Source: JOPF136 sp035272605
GTDB lineage: Bacteria; Acidobacteriota; Terriglobia; Acidiferrales; UBA7541
Direction of reading: 5' to 3'
DNA: 6,748 bases
NCBI GenBank assembly: GCA_035272605.1
Contig: DATEQM010000055.1
Span: 1-6,748 of the forward strand
The notes under the pieces are model-generated. The model saw only the letters and a program-made list of their open reading frames with translations. It was not told where the DNA came from and ran no database searches. This document shows, in pieces, positions 1 to 5,848 of the stretch (positions are counted from its first letter, which is position 1; every line of letters begins with the position of its first letter). Both the position numbers and the translations under genes were made by a program.

Positions 1-2
1 AT

Positions 3-95
3 TTCGCGCTGGCGTTCGCGACCTGCCTGCGGAACATCAATCCCGCAAAGTGCACGGTGGACTTCCGCGTGAAGGGTGGCGGGCCGGTGAACTGA
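3..95 (+). CDS. 3' end of an unidentified protein-coding gene (partial)
   Basis: Thirty sense codons and a TGA stop run in from the left edge; the beginning of the gene is outside the window. The visible tail ends in FRVKGGGPVN. About nine in ten codons end in G or C, as expected for a real gene in this GC-rich DNA. The other two frames across the same bases have less convincing codon use. I do not recognise the family. The tail has two cysteines and no membrane segment that can be judged from so short a piece. It converges on the DUF5131 gene, whose stop lies 57 bases further right, so the two are separate transcription units. It could be either element cargo or host sequence. Confidence 0.5.
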   Translation, partial: FALAFATCLRNINPAKCTVDFRVKGGGPVN

Positions 96-152
96 GTGGC
101 GATGGCAACGTGTGAATCATCCTGCGCGTTGAACCCGGCAGTCAAGATGATC

Positions 153-941
153 TCAGTCCACTTTTCTTGTTCTCCTCTGTCCGGTCCGCAAGTGCATCAT
201 GCCCCTGCGGGAACCAGCAATCTTGACAAGGGGCGGCTCGCGGTACACCCTGCCGCGCAACTCCGCGCCCTGCCCCGGCCGAAATGCGGGATGCTGCTTG
301 AAATGGAACCCGGCCCCTTGCCGGGCGCAGATGTCGCGCAACTCAAGAGCCCACTCGTCGCGCATCGGGCGGAATCCCGACCCGGATTCGCCCCCCGCGA
401 TGAGCCAATGGAAGCCATCGAGATTGATGTCGGCGAGACTCTCAAGCAGGGGCTCCGCCGAGATGAACCGGACTGCCGCAGGGATTTTCCGCAGCGCACG
501 GAGCCGAGGATAGGATTTCCGCACCCCGCAAGTTGTGCCCAGCCAGACATGCGGCCAGCCGCCGCCCCAATCCGAGGGCAGGCGTTTTGAAACAAGAGCT
601 GGGCGCTTGGTCAGGATTAGCCAGTCCATGCCGGTGCACCGGCGGATGACATCCCACGCCTCGTCCCGCCACCGGTCGGCGTCTTGGATGAAGAAGTCGG
701 TGAGCGAGGCGCAGAACACCCGGACCCGGCGCCCGAGCTCCGCCGCCAATGCCGGGGCCTTGCGATTCCACTTTGGCGGCTCCTTCCAGGTCTTCGTGCG
801 CCGCACGACCGAGAAGTCCCGGCCCATGCGGTTCGTGACGTGGGCGTCGGCGTAGCAGTGGTCGCATTCCGCCGACACGTGCCGGCATCCGACCCACGGG
901 TTCCACGTGTGGTCCGTCCAGTTGATTTTGCTATTTTCCAT
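153..941 (-). CDS. Phage Gp37/Gp68 (DUF5131) family protein
   Basis: This 262-residue protein shows the conserved blocks of the Gp37/Gp68 (DUF5131) family in order. They are WTDHTWNPWVGC near the N-terminus with cysteines at 19, 26 and 29 (C-X6-C-X2-C-Y), VFCASLTDFF (76-85), WLILTKRP (107-114), a GTT (135-137), RFISAEPLLE (158-167), WLIAGGESG (179-187), then R-x-M-x3-W-x3-LRDIC and FHFKQ (212-216). The C-terminal LRGRVYREPP fits the usual ending of the family, followed by a basic tail of about 20 residues. Length is normal for the family. The biochemical role is not established; the cysteine cluster and repeated beta-strand blocks suggest an iron-sulfur or radical-SAM-like TIM barrel, which is inference. 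The ATG at 941 is set by an AAGGAGGTC ten bases upstream. It is the second gene of a minus-strand pair, 30 bases after the preceding stop. The three-Cys-motif partner protein (TcmP), often found beside this family, is not in the window. Confidence 0.9.
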   Translation of the reverse strand: MENSKINWTDHTWNPWVGCRHVSAECDHCYADAHVTNRMGRDFSVVRRTKTWKEPPKWNRKAPALAAELGRRVRVFCASLTDFFIQDADRWRDEAWDVIRRCTGMDWLILTKRPALVSKRLPSDWGGGWPHVWLGTTCGVRKSYPRLRALRKIPAAVRFISAEPLLESLADINLDGFHWLIAGGESGSGFRPMRDEWALELRDICARQGAGFHFKQHPAFRPGQGAELRGRVYREPPLVKIAGSRRGMMHLRTGQRRTRKVD

Positions 942-951
942 GATTGGCTTT

Positions 952-960
952 GACCTCCTT
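952..960 (-). promoter_or_regulatory. Strong Shine-Dalgarno sequence of the DUF5131 gene
   Basis: On the minus strand this reads AAGGAGGTC, close to a full complement of the 16S rRNA 3' end, with ten bases to the ATG at 941. It settles the start of the DUF5131 gene. It contrasts with the gene before it, for which no candidate start has a comparable site, so translation of the second gene is probably independent and efficient. Confidence 0.85.
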
Positions 961-971
961 AGAATTGCCGC

Positions 972-2657
972 TCAGGACCCCGCGGGCGGCCGGGCAGGCG
1001 GCAATCCACTGCGCCCGACTTCGGGATTGCTTACGTCCAACAATCGAGAAGCCTTTTGAGAACCCGCATAAATCTGATCCGTTACTTTGTGCATGTGGCT
1101 GTTTTGATTCGAAGGAGCTTTGATCCCTTTCTTTCGCGCGGTTTCGATCTCTTTTTCCTGCGCCCGAGCGATTGCGCTAGCTTTGGCACGCTCGGCGTAC
1201 GGATTAGGTATTGGTGCGGGATTTTCCAGTGCCGCGCCGATGTCATAGAAAAACGTAGCCCCTTTGACCGTATCTTTCCCCCTGCCCATTCGAAAACCAC
1301 GGCCAGTGTGTCCATCGAGAGCCCAATCGGGTATCTTCAATTTGGGTTTGTGAGATTCATATACGCGCTTGGCATTCGTGATGTCCGGTTTTCGGAAATG
1401 CAAATCCAGCGATTCGGTTCGGATGAGGAGAAGTACGGCATGCACCATGAACACGCGACTCGCGCGGTGGCGCGTATCGTGTTTGCTGTCCTGCCAGTTC
1501 TTGTGGAGGACCCGAAGGTGCGGGGCCGTCACTGGGTCAGACAAGTTGAAGACACAATTCCAAAACCTTTCCCCGTAGACCGGCACGTCTGATGCGGCAT
1601 CGTCTTTGAAACCTCCACCCCGTTGAACCTTCTTCTCTTTCCTGTGGCCGCATGCGTCCAATTGATCAGTCAATTTGAGAGCTTTCTCTTCCTCTTTTCC
1701 GCAAATCGCAGTTCGCAAAGCGGAAATCGTTTTCGCTTCGCCACCGCAGGGCCAGACCCTGTCGCCCACCTTGTGAGCCTCTACCGCACGCTTTTCGAGT
1801 CGTTCAAGCTCAACCTTGTTTTCATTGTGGACAGCGCAGAAAGCATCATCAACCAGGCGGGACTTCCTTGCTTGCATGGAAATTAAAACCGCGTAGACAA
1901 TCAGGTCTTCGTTTGGTGACTCTTTCCAGTTTTCAAACAGAGCCCGTACTTGAAGAGCTATCGATGGATCGCCAAGGCCGATGTCTTCCGAACTTATTAC
2001 GCGAAGGACGTTCCATAAAGACGTAGTCCTGCCATCCAAAACATATTCTTTGGACCAAAACAAGCTGCTTTTCAATCCCTGCCGGATGGATTTTTGAAAC
2101 ACGGATTTCAACTCGTAAAGGTCGTAGCCATTGATGGTCATGCTGGACTGACGAGTTTCTTGTCGGGTTGCGACAGGGTCGAATCTTTCTCTATGGTGCA
2201 GCCTTAGCAAACCTGCTGCTGTTATGTCAGTAGGTATCTCCGCCTGGCGGGCGGAATCTATGTACTTGTGGACGGTATCGGGGGGAACTTCGGCGAGTTC
2301 TTGCCAATACTGTGCGGTGCGTTCGGGAGTGTTGGTTTCCTTCAGAGTTTGGCCATATTCGGAGTCACCCGCAAGCGTTGCGGGTAATCCCTTTGGCCCC
2401 GTTTTACCGCGAGCCAACTGCTTCAGAATTTTCCCGGCCTTCTGAGAAGCAAGCAACGCAACCTCGGCGGCGTAGTTCTGAGCTTCCTTGCCCAAATGTG
2501 CGGCCTTGGCGTAAACCTTCGCGGCTTCTGCGATGCCCCGAATCTTCTTGACCTCCGGCAGTGTTCGGGCTTCGGCGAGCATTTGGCCAGCTTTTTCGAG
2601 GTTAGCCAGTGCCGTCGTCGGGCCGCCATGCTGCCGGAATGTCAGCGCGCTACTCAT
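972..2657 (-). CDS. Phage/plasmid-type protein with MgsA/RarA C-terminal-like region and no ATPase domain
   Basis: The protein has 561 residues if it starts at the ATG at 2657. Residues about 8-158 are a lysine- and alanine-rich helical region (TLPEVKKIRGIAEAAKVYAK, then AAEVALLASQKAGKIL) like that of uncharacterised phage and plasmid proteins of the type MSxAL...AKGxxDxAEAxxVYA. Residues about 173-278 resemble the C-terminal part of MgsA/RarA (NGYDLYELKSVFQKSIRQGL, then SSEDIGLGDP at 222-231 and ARKSRLVDDA). Residues about 358-495 look like a second, diverged copy, ending in IPDWALDGHTGRGFRMGRG (442-460) and NPYAERAKA. No Walker A or B motif is present, so it is not a complete clamp-loader-like ATPase. 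A role in replication or repair of a mobile element is inference. The frame stays open to 2936, and ATG at 2711 is an alternative start. I chose 2657 because it puts MSSALTF at the N-terminus as in the relatives I recall; neither start has a clear ribosome binding site. Base composition is near 50% GC by eye, well below its neighbours, which suggests recent transfer. Confidence 0.8.
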   Translation of the reverse strand: MSSALTFRQHGGPTTALANLEKAGQMLAEARTLPEVKKIRGIAEAAKVYAKAAHLGKEAQNYAAEVALLASQKAGKILKQLARGKTGPKGLPATLAGDSEYGQTLKETNTPERTAQYWQELAEVPPDTVHKYIDSARQAEIPTDITAAGLLRLHHRERFDPVATRQETRQSSMTINGYDLYELKSVFQKSIRQGLKSSLFWSKEYVLDGRTTSLWNVLRVISSEDIGLGDPSIALQVRALFENWKESPNEDLIVYAVLISMQARKSRLVDDAFCAVHNENKVELERLEKRAVEAHKVGDRVWPCGGEAKTISALRTAICGKEEEKALKLTDQLDACGHRKEKKVQRGGGFKDDAASDVPVYGERFWNCVFNLSDPVTAPHLRVLHKNWQDSKHDTRHRASRVFMVHAVLLLIRTESLDLHFRKPDITNAKRVYESHKPKLKIPDWALDGHTGRGFRMGRGKDTVKGATFFYDIGAALENPAPIPNPYAERAKASAIARAQEKEIETARKKGIKAPSNQNSHMHKVTDQIYAGSQKASRLLDVSNPEVGRSGLPPARPPAGS

Positions 2658-3105
2658 GTGTTGTTCAGGAAACCGCCTGCATTCAAATATCGGCAACTCG
2701 CGTTTGGCCATGAGCCGGACGGGCAGGTTTGAGCAAACAAGAAGGGGGAGAACTGAGAACCATGACCCACTTAACCGCGGATCGGGCCTAGCTAGATCGG
2801 CGGCCCTGAATGACCCGGGGCCGATCGTACTGGACGGCGCGATGCGGTTCGAGTTGAAATGGGTTCCGATTGGTGACAAAATCAGCTGGATGCACCGGCC
2901 CGATTTGTGGGGTTGGGAGACGAGCTGGAACCCCACTTCTTGTGGTGTGGGCAGTGCTACTGGTGCTACTATTTTCGCATGATTTGATTCCGGAGTCCGC
3001 CCTCGTAAAGTCTTCGACGGAAGCAGGTTATGGCTGCCAAAGTCAAATAGACAAAGGGGTTAGGGCTTAGTAGCGAAGATAGCGTGCACAGCCCAACAAC
3101 TCGAC
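2658..3105. other. Gene-free stretch at the element end
   Basis: I find no convincing gene in these roughly 450 bases. The frame of the minus-strand gene stays open to 2936, but the extra peptide shows no family resemblance and has mixed codon use. The stretch should contain the promoter of the minus-strand pair, yet no good -35/-10 pair stands out. Small repeats are visible: a 9-base near-tandem GTGCTACTG/GTGCTACTA at 2954-2971, the hexamer GATCGG at 2780 and 2795 with its inverse CCGATC at 2821, and GATTCCGGA at 2986 recurring at 3151 beyond the tRNA remnant. The part next to the remnant is where arm sites for an integrase would be expected, but I cannot assign any. Confidence 0.4.
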
Positions 3106-3131
3106 GGATTGGAATCCCCCCCTCTCCGCCA
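3106..3131 (+). other. 3'-terminal fragment of a tRNA-Ser gene, probable attachment site
   Basis: The bases read GGATTGGAATCC then a C-run and CTCTCCGCCA. Aligned to tRNA numbering, 3129-3131 is CCA, 3128 is the discriminator G73 typical of tRNA-Ser, 3121-3127 is a plausible acceptor strand CCTCTCC, and 3116-3120 is the T-stem 3' strand CCCCC. The T-loop is TTGGAAT where TTCGAAT is canonical, and the T-stem 5' strand pairs poorly. No acceptor 5' strand (GGAGAGG), D-arm or anticodon arm is found in the 90 bases before it, so this is not a functional tRNA. A T-run follows at 3134, as after a tRNA gene. The best-preserved core is 3112-3131. The fragment lies exactly where the phage-like region ends and host greA begins, as a duplicated attachment site would. 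Confidence 0.6.
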
Positions 3132-3193
3132 GACTTTTTTCCTGCGGGCGGATTCCGGAAGGCGAAGGCGGGCGCGACGAGGCGTGGTTTGAG

Positions 3194-3676
3194 ATGGGCG
3201 AGATCGAACGCAAGCTCCGTGACAAAATCCTGGCGGAACTCGCACTCCTGGAGCACGAGCTCAACCACGAGCTGCCCAAGGAGCTGATGAAGGCGCGCGC
3301 CCACGGCGACCTCTCCGAAAACGCCGAGTACAAGTACGCGAAGGAGCGGCAATCGTACCTGACGGCGCGGATGGGGCAGTTGCAGCAGCGGCTCTCAAAC
3401 GTGTCCATGATGAACCTGGACAACCTGCCGAAGAACAAAGCGGCGTACGGCTCGCGCGTGGTGGTGCTGGACGTGGATAAGTCGGTGCAAACGGAGTACA
3501 AGCTGGTCACCACGGAAGAATCCGATGCCTCGCGCGGATGGATTTCCACGACCTCGCCGATCGGCCGGGCGTTGCTGGGCCGGGCGGCCGGCGATACGGT
3601 GAGCGTAATGACTCCGGCGGGGAAGAAAGAACTCGAAATCCTGCGCTTGGTTACCATACACGAGGACGCCCAGTGA
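3194..3676 (+). CDS. greA: Transcription elongation factor GreA
   Basis: GreA enters the secondary channel of a backtracked RNA polymerase and stimulates cleavage of the 3' end of the transcript. The 160-residue protein has the usual length and two-domain layout. The N-terminal coiled-coil hairpin (about 1-75) carries the tip sequence ARAHGDLSENAEYKYAKERQ, with the acidic pair D39 and E42 corresponding to D41 and E44 of the E. coli protein. The C-terminal FKBP-like domain (about 80-155) includes YGSRVVVLDVD, TTSPIGRALLGRAAGD and the closing ELEILRL. The ATG at 3194 gives the standard N-terminus; a GAGG lies 12 bases upstream, which is somewhat distant. It sits 62 bases after the tRNA-Ser remnant and 37 bases before the phosphatidyltransferase gene, and it is probably the first host gene to the right of the inserted element. 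Transcription may originally have come from, or together with, the tRNA locus; I see no separate strong promoter. Confidence 0.96.
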   Translation: MGEIERKLRDKILAELALLEHELNHELPKELMKARAHGDLSENAEYKYAKERQSYLTARMGQLQQRLSNVSMMNLDNLPKNKAAYGSRVVVLDVDKSVQTEYKLVTTEESDASRGWISTTSPIGRALLGRAAGDTVSVMTPAGKKELEILRLVTIHEDAQ

Positions 3677-3713
3677 GACGCTGCGAGCGGAAGAAGCCGG
3701 AGCGGGCAGGCAG

Positions 3714-4517
3714 ATGATCACGAAGAAAATCGGGCAGGCCGGACACTGGCTGCTCTACAAAATCGTGGGCGCGCTCGCGGCCACGGGAGTCCATCCGAAC
3801 GTCCTCACCTTCACCGGCTTGGTCGTCAACGGCTGGGCCGCGGTGCTGTTTGCCCGGGGGCGTTTTCCGGCCGCCGGCGCGGTGATGATTTTGGCGGGCG
3901 TGTTCGACATGACCGACGGGCGGGTGGCGCGGGCGCAGGGACGGGTGACCACGTTCGGCGGCTTCTTCGATTCCGTGATTGACCGCTACTCGGACCTGGT
4001 CCTCTATCTCGGCCTGCTCGTCTACTACGCGCGCGTGGACCGGTTCTTCTACGCGATTCTGGTGGGCGTGGCTATGGCCGGGTCCGTGATGGTGAGTTAC
4101 GCGCGGGCGCGCGCCGAATCGCTGATCCCCAGCTGCAAGGCCGGCTTTTGGGAGCGGCCGGAACGCATCGTGCTGCTGATCCTGGGGGCGCTGGGCAACC
4201 GCATGGCGCCGGCGCTGTGGCTGCTGGCCATCGGCCCGAATATCTCCGTCATCCAGAGGATTGTGCACACCTGGAATGAGATTCAGGCGGGCCGGCTGGT
4301 GGATGTGATCCCCCGGCAAGCCATCGCGGCATCTCCAGCAGCAGCCGCCGCCGGCCCTTCCTCCGCCGCCGCTCCTGCGGCTCCGGCTGCGAACCCAGCA
4401 CCGGTTGCCGCTGCGCCGGCGGCTGCCGCCCGCGCTGCTGCCGCGGCCCAAAGCCAGACGCAACCATCCGGCGCCGCCGAATTGACGCTCCATCCGGCGA
4501 AGCCCCAGGGAGATTGA
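3714..4517 (+). CDS. CDP-alcohol phosphatidyltransferase with Ala/Pro-rich C-terminal tail
   Basis: This integral membrane enzyme transfers a phosphatidyl group from CDP-diacylglycerol to an alcohol acceptor. The complete signature D-x2-DG-x2-AR-x8-G-x3-D-x3-D is present, with D65, D68, G69, A72, R73, G82, D86 and D90. Hydrophobic segments at about 28-47, 51-63, 94-106, 112-128, 151-160 and 165-180 account for the usual membrane helices. The stretch SYARARAE (128-135) followed by WERPERIVLLILGA resembles the inositol-phosphate-using branch (PgsA1/PIP synthase and archaeal AIP synthase), so phosphatidylinositol phosphate synthesis is possible. The acceptor cannot be fixed from sequence, and phosphatidylglycerophosphate synthase remains an alternative. 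After about residue 204 the protein continues as roughly 45 residues of almost pure Ala/Pro/Ser, then a short polar end; this tail is not part of the catalytic family. The ATG at 3714 follows a GGCAGGCAG that can serve as a weak ribosome binding site. It is probably co-transcribed with greA. Confidence 0.92.
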   Translation: MITKKIGQAGHWLLYKIVGALAATGVHPNVLTFTGLVVNGWAAVLFARGRFPAAGAVMILAGVFDMTDGRVARAQGRVTTFGGFFDSVIDRYSDLVLYLGLLVYYARVDRFFYAILVGVAMAGSVMVSYARARAESLIPSCKAGFWERPERIVLLILGALGNRMAPALWLLAIGPNISVIQRIVHTWNEIQAGRLVDVIPRQAIAASPAAAAAGPSSAAAPAAPAANPAPVAAAPAAAARAAAAAQSQTQPSGAAELTLHPAKPQGD

Positions 4518-4640
4518 CGATTTCCCTTCCCCTTTCCTTTCTCCTCCCCGCGTGCCTCTACGTACTCTGCGTCTCTGCGTTTGATATGGTGCTCATCTGC
4601 AGGGCGCTAAAATGACGGGATTGTGTCCCAGAGCCGGCCT
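4518..4640. other. Intergenic spacer with pyrimidine tract and repeat-like segment
   Basis: The first 30 bases after the phosphatidyltransferase stop are almost all C and T on the plus strand. They are followed at about 4559-4582 by TACGTACTCTGCGTCTCTGC and GTTTG. From memory, phrases of the CTCTGCGTCTCTGCG kind recur in intergenic regions of many soil bacteria, so this may be a copy of a dispersed element. No hairpin with a T-run is seen, so no intrinsic terminator can be called, and no clear promoter for the asparaginase gene stands out. Confidence 0.3.
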
Positions 4641-4644
4641 GAGG
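4641..4644 (+). promoter_or_regulatory. Shine-Dalgarno GAGG favouring the TTG start at 4653
   Basis: GAGG lies eight bases before the in-frame TTG at 4653. The upstream in-frame GTG at 4623 has nothing comparable in front of it. The site is short, so it supports rather than proves the TTG start. Confidence 0.45.
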
Positions 4645-4652
4645 CAAAACTC

Positions 4653-5642
4653 TTGAAGCCTTCCCTCATCGTTCATGGCGGCGCGTTCGCGGTTCCCGCC
4701 GCGTCCGTGGAGGCTTGCAAGAAGGGCTGCCGCGAGGCGCTCGAGGCGGGATGGAAAATTCTGGCCGCGGGCGGCTCGGCGCTCGATGCCGTCGAGGCCG
4801 CCGTGGTCGCCCTGGAAGACAATCCCGAGTACGACGCGGGGACCGGCTCGCATTTGAACCGCGACGGCCACGTCTCGCTCGATGCCATCGTAATGGATGG
4901 GCGCACATTGCGTTCCGGCGCGGTGGCCGCCGTGGAACGCATCGGCAACCCCATCCGCCTGGCGCGGAAGGTGATGGAGGCAAGCCACCACATGCTGCTG
5001 GCCGGCGCCGGGGCGGAACAGTTTGCGCACGAGAACGGATTCCGGCTGTGCCGTCCGGAGGATCTGATCGTGGAGCGCGAGCGGCGCGCCTGGAAGCTGT
5101 GCCGGAAGTTCGCCCACCAGCGGCAATTCCACGACCCGGTGTTTTTGTTTTCACCGGAGTACGCGGAAAAGCTCGCGGAGGCGCCTGCGGGCGACCACGC
5201 GGTTCCGGGGACGACGCCGGGCCGCACAGGGCAGCCGTCCGGGGGCACGGTGGGCGCCGTGGCAATGGACCGCGAGGGACATTTGTACGCAGCCACCTCC
5301 ACGGGCGGCACCTGCTGCAAAGTGCCGGGACGCGTCGGGGATTCTCCGATGATCGGCTGTGGCTGCTACGCGGACCAGGAAGCGGGCGGCGTGTCTTCGA
5401 CCGGCTGGGGCGAGGCCATCATGAAGATCGTGATGGCAAAAACCGCCGTGGATCTGCTGCGCACCGGCCGCTCAGCGCAGGAAACCGCGGACGAGAGCAT
5501 CCGGCTGCTCGCCGCGCGAACGGGAGGCACCGGGGGATTGATCCTGCTGGACCGCGCGGGCACCCCCGCGTTCGCCTTCAGCACTCCCCACATGGTCTGG
5601 GGCATCGCCACGCCAGAGGGGGGCTTCCGTGTCGGAGTGTGA
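4653..5642 (+). CDS. iaaA: Plant-type L-asparaginase / isoaspartyl peptidase (Ntn hydrolase)
   Basis: Members of this family are made as a precursor that cuts itself before a threonine, which then becomes the nucleophile for hydrolysis of isoaspartyl dipeptides and asparagine. The family N-terminus SLIVHGGA is present, with LDAVEAAVVALEDNPEYDAG after it. The cleavage site is GGTVGAVAMD, with T199 as nucleophile (329-residue numbering). The other catalytic residues are spaced as in E. coli IaaA (T179, T197, R207, D210, T230, G231): here T217 in TSTGG, R227 and D230 in GRVGDSP, and T250-G251 in STGWGE. All are offset by exactly 20, so activity is likely. The length is normal for the family. There is no signal peptide, so the protein should be cytoplasmic. 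The TTG at 4653 gives MKPSLIVHGG, matching family N-termini, and has a GAGG eight bases upstream; a GTG at 4623 would add ten residues. It probably recycles peptide or damaged-protein products. No partner enzyme is visible nearby. Confidence 0.93.
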   Translation: MKPSLIVHGGAFAVPAASVEACKKGCREALEAGWKILAAGGSALDAVEAAVVALEDNPEYDAGTGSHLNRDGHVSLDAIVMDGRTLRSGAVAAVERIGNPIRLARKVMEASHHMLLAGAGAEQFAHENGFRLCRPEDLIVERERRAWKLCRKFAHQRQFHDPVFLFSPEYAEKLAEAPAGDHAVPGTTPGRTGQPSGGTVGAVAMDREGHLYAATSTGGTCCKVPGRVGDSPMIGCGCYADQEAGGVSSTGWGEAIMKIVMAKTAVDLLRTGRSAQETADESIRLLAARTGGTGGLILLDRAGTPAFAFSTPHMVWGIATPEGGFRVGV

Positions 5643-5736
5643 TCGCCTTCCCGCGCCGCGGCGCTTTCGTGGCATGGCATGATTGCGTGAACTACGGTGT
5701 CGCCCGCACCAGGGCGCAGGCAGGGGTTGTGGCTGG

Positions 5737-5766
5737 TTGAAGCGGCCGCGCGCGGTGTGCTAGCAT
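5737..5766 (+). promoter_or_regulatory. Probable promoter of the EF-G-like gene
   Basis: TTGAAG at 5737-5742 (four of six matches to the -35 consensus) is followed after 18 bases by TAGCAT at 5761-5766 (four of six to the -10 consensus), preceded by TGC, an extended -10. The expected start of transcription near 5773 would leave a leader of about 75 bases. It lies in the 206-base gap after the asparaginase gene, where a separate promoter is plausible. Confidence 0.45.
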
Positions 5767-5837
5767 CCCGCGTTTCGGCTGCACGCCGCAGGCATCACCG
5801 TGCCCGCCTCCTCAGGATACCGGCGAGCGGGACGACC

Positions 5838-5843
5838 AGGGGA
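5838..5843 (+). promoter_or_regulatory. Ribosome binding site of the EF-G-like gene
   Basis: AGGGGA with five bases before the ATG at 5849. It fixes the start, which also gives the expected short N-terminus ahead of the first GTPase motif. Confidence 0.7.
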
Positions 5844-5848
5844 ACCGA

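Noticed and set aside
2727..2738. Palindrome GTTTG-AG-CAAAC as a possible operator
   Set aside because: Five-base arms occur often by chance in a region of this size, and no promoter elements are aligned with it.
2658..2936. N-terminal extension of the MgsA-like protein to an ATG at 2936
   Set aside because: The extra 93 residues show no family resemblance or coding-like codon use, and the related proteins I recall begin close to MSSALTF.
2984..3011. Possible promoter TTGATT with a 16-base spacer and TAAAGT pointing towards greA
   Set aside because: The match is partial, it lies on the element side of the tRNA remnant about 180 bases before greA, and nothing else supports it.
2969..3352. 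Minus-strand frames running through the tRNA-Ser remnant into greA, with phrases such as RGGDSNP and AERGGFQ
   Set aside because: Such phrases arise from translating the 3' end of a tRNA gene backwards and are familiar spurious products; the rest is antisense to greA.
3651..4493. A 280-codon open frame on the minus strand opposite the phosphatidyltransferase gene
   Set aside because: The plus strand carries the complete catalytic signature; the antisense product is Arg/Gly/His-rich low-complexity sequence, as expected for a shadow frame.
5653..5664. Perfect 12-base palindrome GCGCCGCGGCGC after the asparaginase gene, considered as a terminator
   Set aside because: It leaves almost no loop for a hairpin and has only three T residues after it, so it does not look like an intrinsic terminator.
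4715..5740. A 341-codon plus-strand frame overlapping the asparaginase gene
   Set aside because: It is the +1-shifted reading of the asparaginase gene, Arg/Gly-rich throughout and with no motif.
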